Origin: Cohnella phaseoli
GTDB taxonomy: Bacteria; Bacillota; Bacilli; Paenibacillales; Paenibacillaceae
Direction of reading: 5' to 3'
Length of the DNA: 64,000 bases
Assembly (NCBI RefSeq): GCF_003386235.1
Contig: NZ_QRDZ01000013.1
Coordinates: 163,560-227,559 of the forward strand
Part shown: positions 62,084-64,000 of the stretch, piece after piece
Layout: each line of letters begins with the position of its first letter
Numbering within the stretch: position 1 is the first letter of the stretch
The notes under the pieces: model-generated
Told to the model about the DNA's origin: nothing
The model's input: only the letters and a program-made list of their open reading frames with translations
Databases searched by the model: none
Made by a program: the position numbers and the translations under genes

Positions 62084-62259
62084 TGAGGAAGGATGATCAT
62101 TACCTATCGCTATTAATTAGCGGTGTAACGAAAAGAAGAACCGAAACGGAGAAAATGACCGATGATGAGGGTAAGTTCGTCGGTACGAAAAAGACTGATT
62201 TTTTTTCTTCCGTCATTCGGGTATTTACCAACGAGTACGGTGTAACCGACTTAAAGTAA
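62084..62259 (+). CDS. Class I SAM methyltransferase, exon 2
   Basis: 58 codons in the frame expected after splicing (MRKDDHYLSLLISGVTKRRT..., ending EYGVTDLK). There is no independent ribosome site. It completes the protein begun at 58471. Confidence 0.65.
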
Positions 62260-62264
62260 CTGCG

Positions 62265-62305
62265 CAGGCAGGATAAGAAAAAATCTTATCCTGCTTTTGT
62301 TTTTT
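62265..62305 (+). terminator. Intrinsic terminator
   Basis: GCAGGATAAGA and TCTTATCCTGC form a long hairpin followed by TTTTGTTTTTT. It lies between the methyltransferase and the helicase gene, so read-through or a promoter nearby is needed for the latter. Confidence 0.8.
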
Positions 62306-62332
62306 CATCATCATCAAAGGAGACATTATCAT

Positions 62333-63188
62333 ATGAACACCGAGAAGGATTTTGAGCTGAAGATTACGTTAGTAGGGAAAGTCATTGAGGTAACGGTTCA
62401 CTTCCTGATTTGGGACTGGGGCGGCAAAGGAACACGGAATTTGTATTTTGCATCTTTTGCAGGTCTGCCAGAATCTGTGAAGGCGGTGTCGGCTAGCCTG
62501 TTGGAGTCATATGAAGCTCAAATGAATCGTATTGCGTATTCGAGATGCAACGGTGAACCATACAAACGGTTAATGAAACCGATTGGACTTGGAGATGTCG
62601 CACATGGCTGCATCTATAACCAATTCTTCGAGCTTTCTTCTATTGAACAGGTGAATGACCCTGAGAAGCATAATCGCGCGCTTCTCATTGCACCTGAAGG
62701 GAATATGGAAAAAGTCGTTGCAGAACATGTGATTTGTAGATTCGGATTTCCGCGTGAATGGGAATCCGCCTACTATAATATGTTCCAAGACTACTGCCAA
62801 CCATTATTTGTTGAGATTAATCCGAATTTTATGAAGTGGAATAAGGTTCAAGCCCTTCTGTTCAAAGCCGACGAAAAGCAAGCCATAGAAAGATTAACCG
62901 AGGCGTTGAAGACAAAGAAACTGCTTATACCAGAAAGTGATGTGGTGGGCGAGTTCAATCCGGAGTGGTCCATGTCGGAGTATATGCTGAACAACGCAAC
63001 CCATCTGGCCGAGAAGTTGGCGGATCTTAAACCTCGTCATTCATTTGACCAGCCCATTGATCCGGCTATCGCAGATATGCTACGAATTCCATTTCCAACA
63101 CAGGCCCATGTGATCCAAGCCATCGTAAACACAGTAGATTGTGCGGACAGTGAGTCACCCATCCTTGGTGGCGATATGGGTTCGGGGA
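62333..63188 (+). CDS. Helicase/P-loop ATPase, exon 1 interrupted inside Walker A
   Basis: 285 residues before the break; ATG after AAAGGAGAC. The N-terminal 240 residues are not assigned. Near the end IPFPTQAHVIQAIVN looks like a Q-motif, followed by ILGGDMGSG, the start of a helicase Walker A whose next residues should be Lys and Ser/Thr. The frame instead runs into intron sequence and stops. Expected exon 2 lies beyond the window. In related plasmids a helicase follows this methyltransferase; that is recollection, not shown here. Confidence 0.6.
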
Positions 63189-64000
63189 GTGCGGCACGTT
63201 CAGCTATAACCGAAACTTTCATCTGAGTCTGGTGAAATTACGGGAAATGCTGGGGCTTGAATAAGCCTAACTGTTATCCTGAAGTGACAGGTGAAATCCC
63301 TGTTAGGAGTCATAACCCGTAGACTCCTCCTTGAGACTCCTGCATGCGTAGCTCTTTCCAACATGAGCGCGTGTGAGAGCCAGGTAAAGTCGTCACGCTG
63401 CATATCTCATCCGGATGATATGCCATAAGGCGGAGGTCCTTAAAAGCACTCCATGGAGAGCGAAGACGAACCCTCGACATGTACGCATCGTAACCCATAC
63501 GCACCTTAGCCGGATTCAGCGGGTGTAACGAGTCAGAGCGGAAGTTTGTTGCCTAATAGCTTCTGCTGGTCCGCATTCAATTTCCTAATGGATAACGGAT
63601 TGCCTTGGAAGAACAGGGTTATGTTCTCCAAGTGCCCGCACTCGCGGTGTATAGAGGGCTCCTAAAGAGTAGCAAATAAAGGGATAAGGATAACGGAACG
63701 TGCGAGATCTCGTATATGGAGCCGTTGGAGGCGATGAAGTATGCGAGAAGTCAGCAGCTCCATAGTGCGTGCGTGGCAGCACGATCATCAGGTGGGTTAA
63801 AGTCCCGCTGAGTCTCGGACTAGGAGACTCATATCCAAACTCGGGAGTAACTTCTCGGGGGCCGGTAATTTTTTTTTTTTTTTGCCGGAGGGCAGGGCGT
63901 CTGCTGCGAGGCAGAGTCTGAAGGGCTTGAGGAGAAGTACCAGGCCGTAGTGAAACGGGGCTACCCGAATTGCGAACCGGTCGGCCAAAGATGGGGCAAG
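63189..64000 (+). mobile_element. Second group II intron, 5' part (runs off the window)
   Basis: Starts GTGCGG. Shares domain I words with the first intron (CTTGAGACTCCTGCATGC versus CCTGAGACTCCGGCATGC). Candidate exon-binding pairing: TTCGGG (63181-63186) with CCCGAA (63964-63969). A run of 15 T lies at 63869-63883. No gene is seen up to 64000; the reverse transcriptase gene should follow. Confidence 0.75.

Overview
The window looks like part of a large low-copy plasmid (or plasmid-like element) of an endospore-forming Firmicute, most likely Paenibacillaceae. The support is inferential: a TubZ/TubR-type partition locus, strong AGGAGG-type ribosome sites with many TTG and GTG starts, an SLH-domain surface protein, LexA (DinR) boxes of the Bacillus type, and a Rep_3-type initiator with iterons. 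No rRNA, tRNA, CRISPR array or phage structural gene was seen.

Layout. 1-5.4 kb: type III partition, with a MerR-like coiled-coil gene (tubY-like, +) and tubR-tubZ (-), flanked by short repeated motifs that could be centromere and operators. 6.3-11.5 kb: conjugation-type genes (Replic_Relax-like protein, a coupling protein that seems to have lost its Walker B part, a TadZ/CpaE-like ATPase). 11.6-20 kb: small unrecognised genes, an ankyrin protein, and a TnpB element that has split a small zinc-ribbon gene. 20-22 kb: a minus-strand SOS operon with a Y-family polymerase. 22-27.4 kb: small genes, a secreted nuclease, a DnaQ-like exonuclease and SSB; five junctions here carry the same short motif. 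27.5-30 kb: an RHH-like regulator, an XRE regulator and a second TnpB element. 30-32 kb: origin with eight 22-bp-spaced iterons, and Rep. 32-40 kb: an SLH protein and a 1902-residue PKD protein. 40-46 kb: a second sliding clamp, small zinc-ribbon genes, signal peptidase I, and a protein ending in a DnaA domain I-like segment, directly followed by seven palindromic repeats, a DnaA box and an AT-rich tract (a second origin candidate). 46-53 kb: a TOPRIM (OLD-like) protein, unknown genes, a coiled-coil DNA-binding protein, a prepilin peptidase and a primase-like TOPRIM protein. 54-64 kb: a putative DNA-modification cluster (Mom-like acyltransferase, D12 adenine methylase, PAPS-reductase-like protein, class I methyltransferase, helicase), whose last two genes are each interrupted by a group II intron.

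Two unusual layers cut across these modules. First, at least six operons, and possibly eight, begin with the same leader plan: a promoter, a conserved CATTC-N2-CGCAAG core and an intrinsic terminator before the coding region. They include clamp, primase, DnaA-domain protein, signal peptidase, SLH and PKD genes, which suggests a shared attenuation or small-RNA control circuit. Second, GC-rich non-coding blocks built of degenerate 75-85 bp units are scattered between genes. Most functional calls rest on motif reading only; no database search was run.
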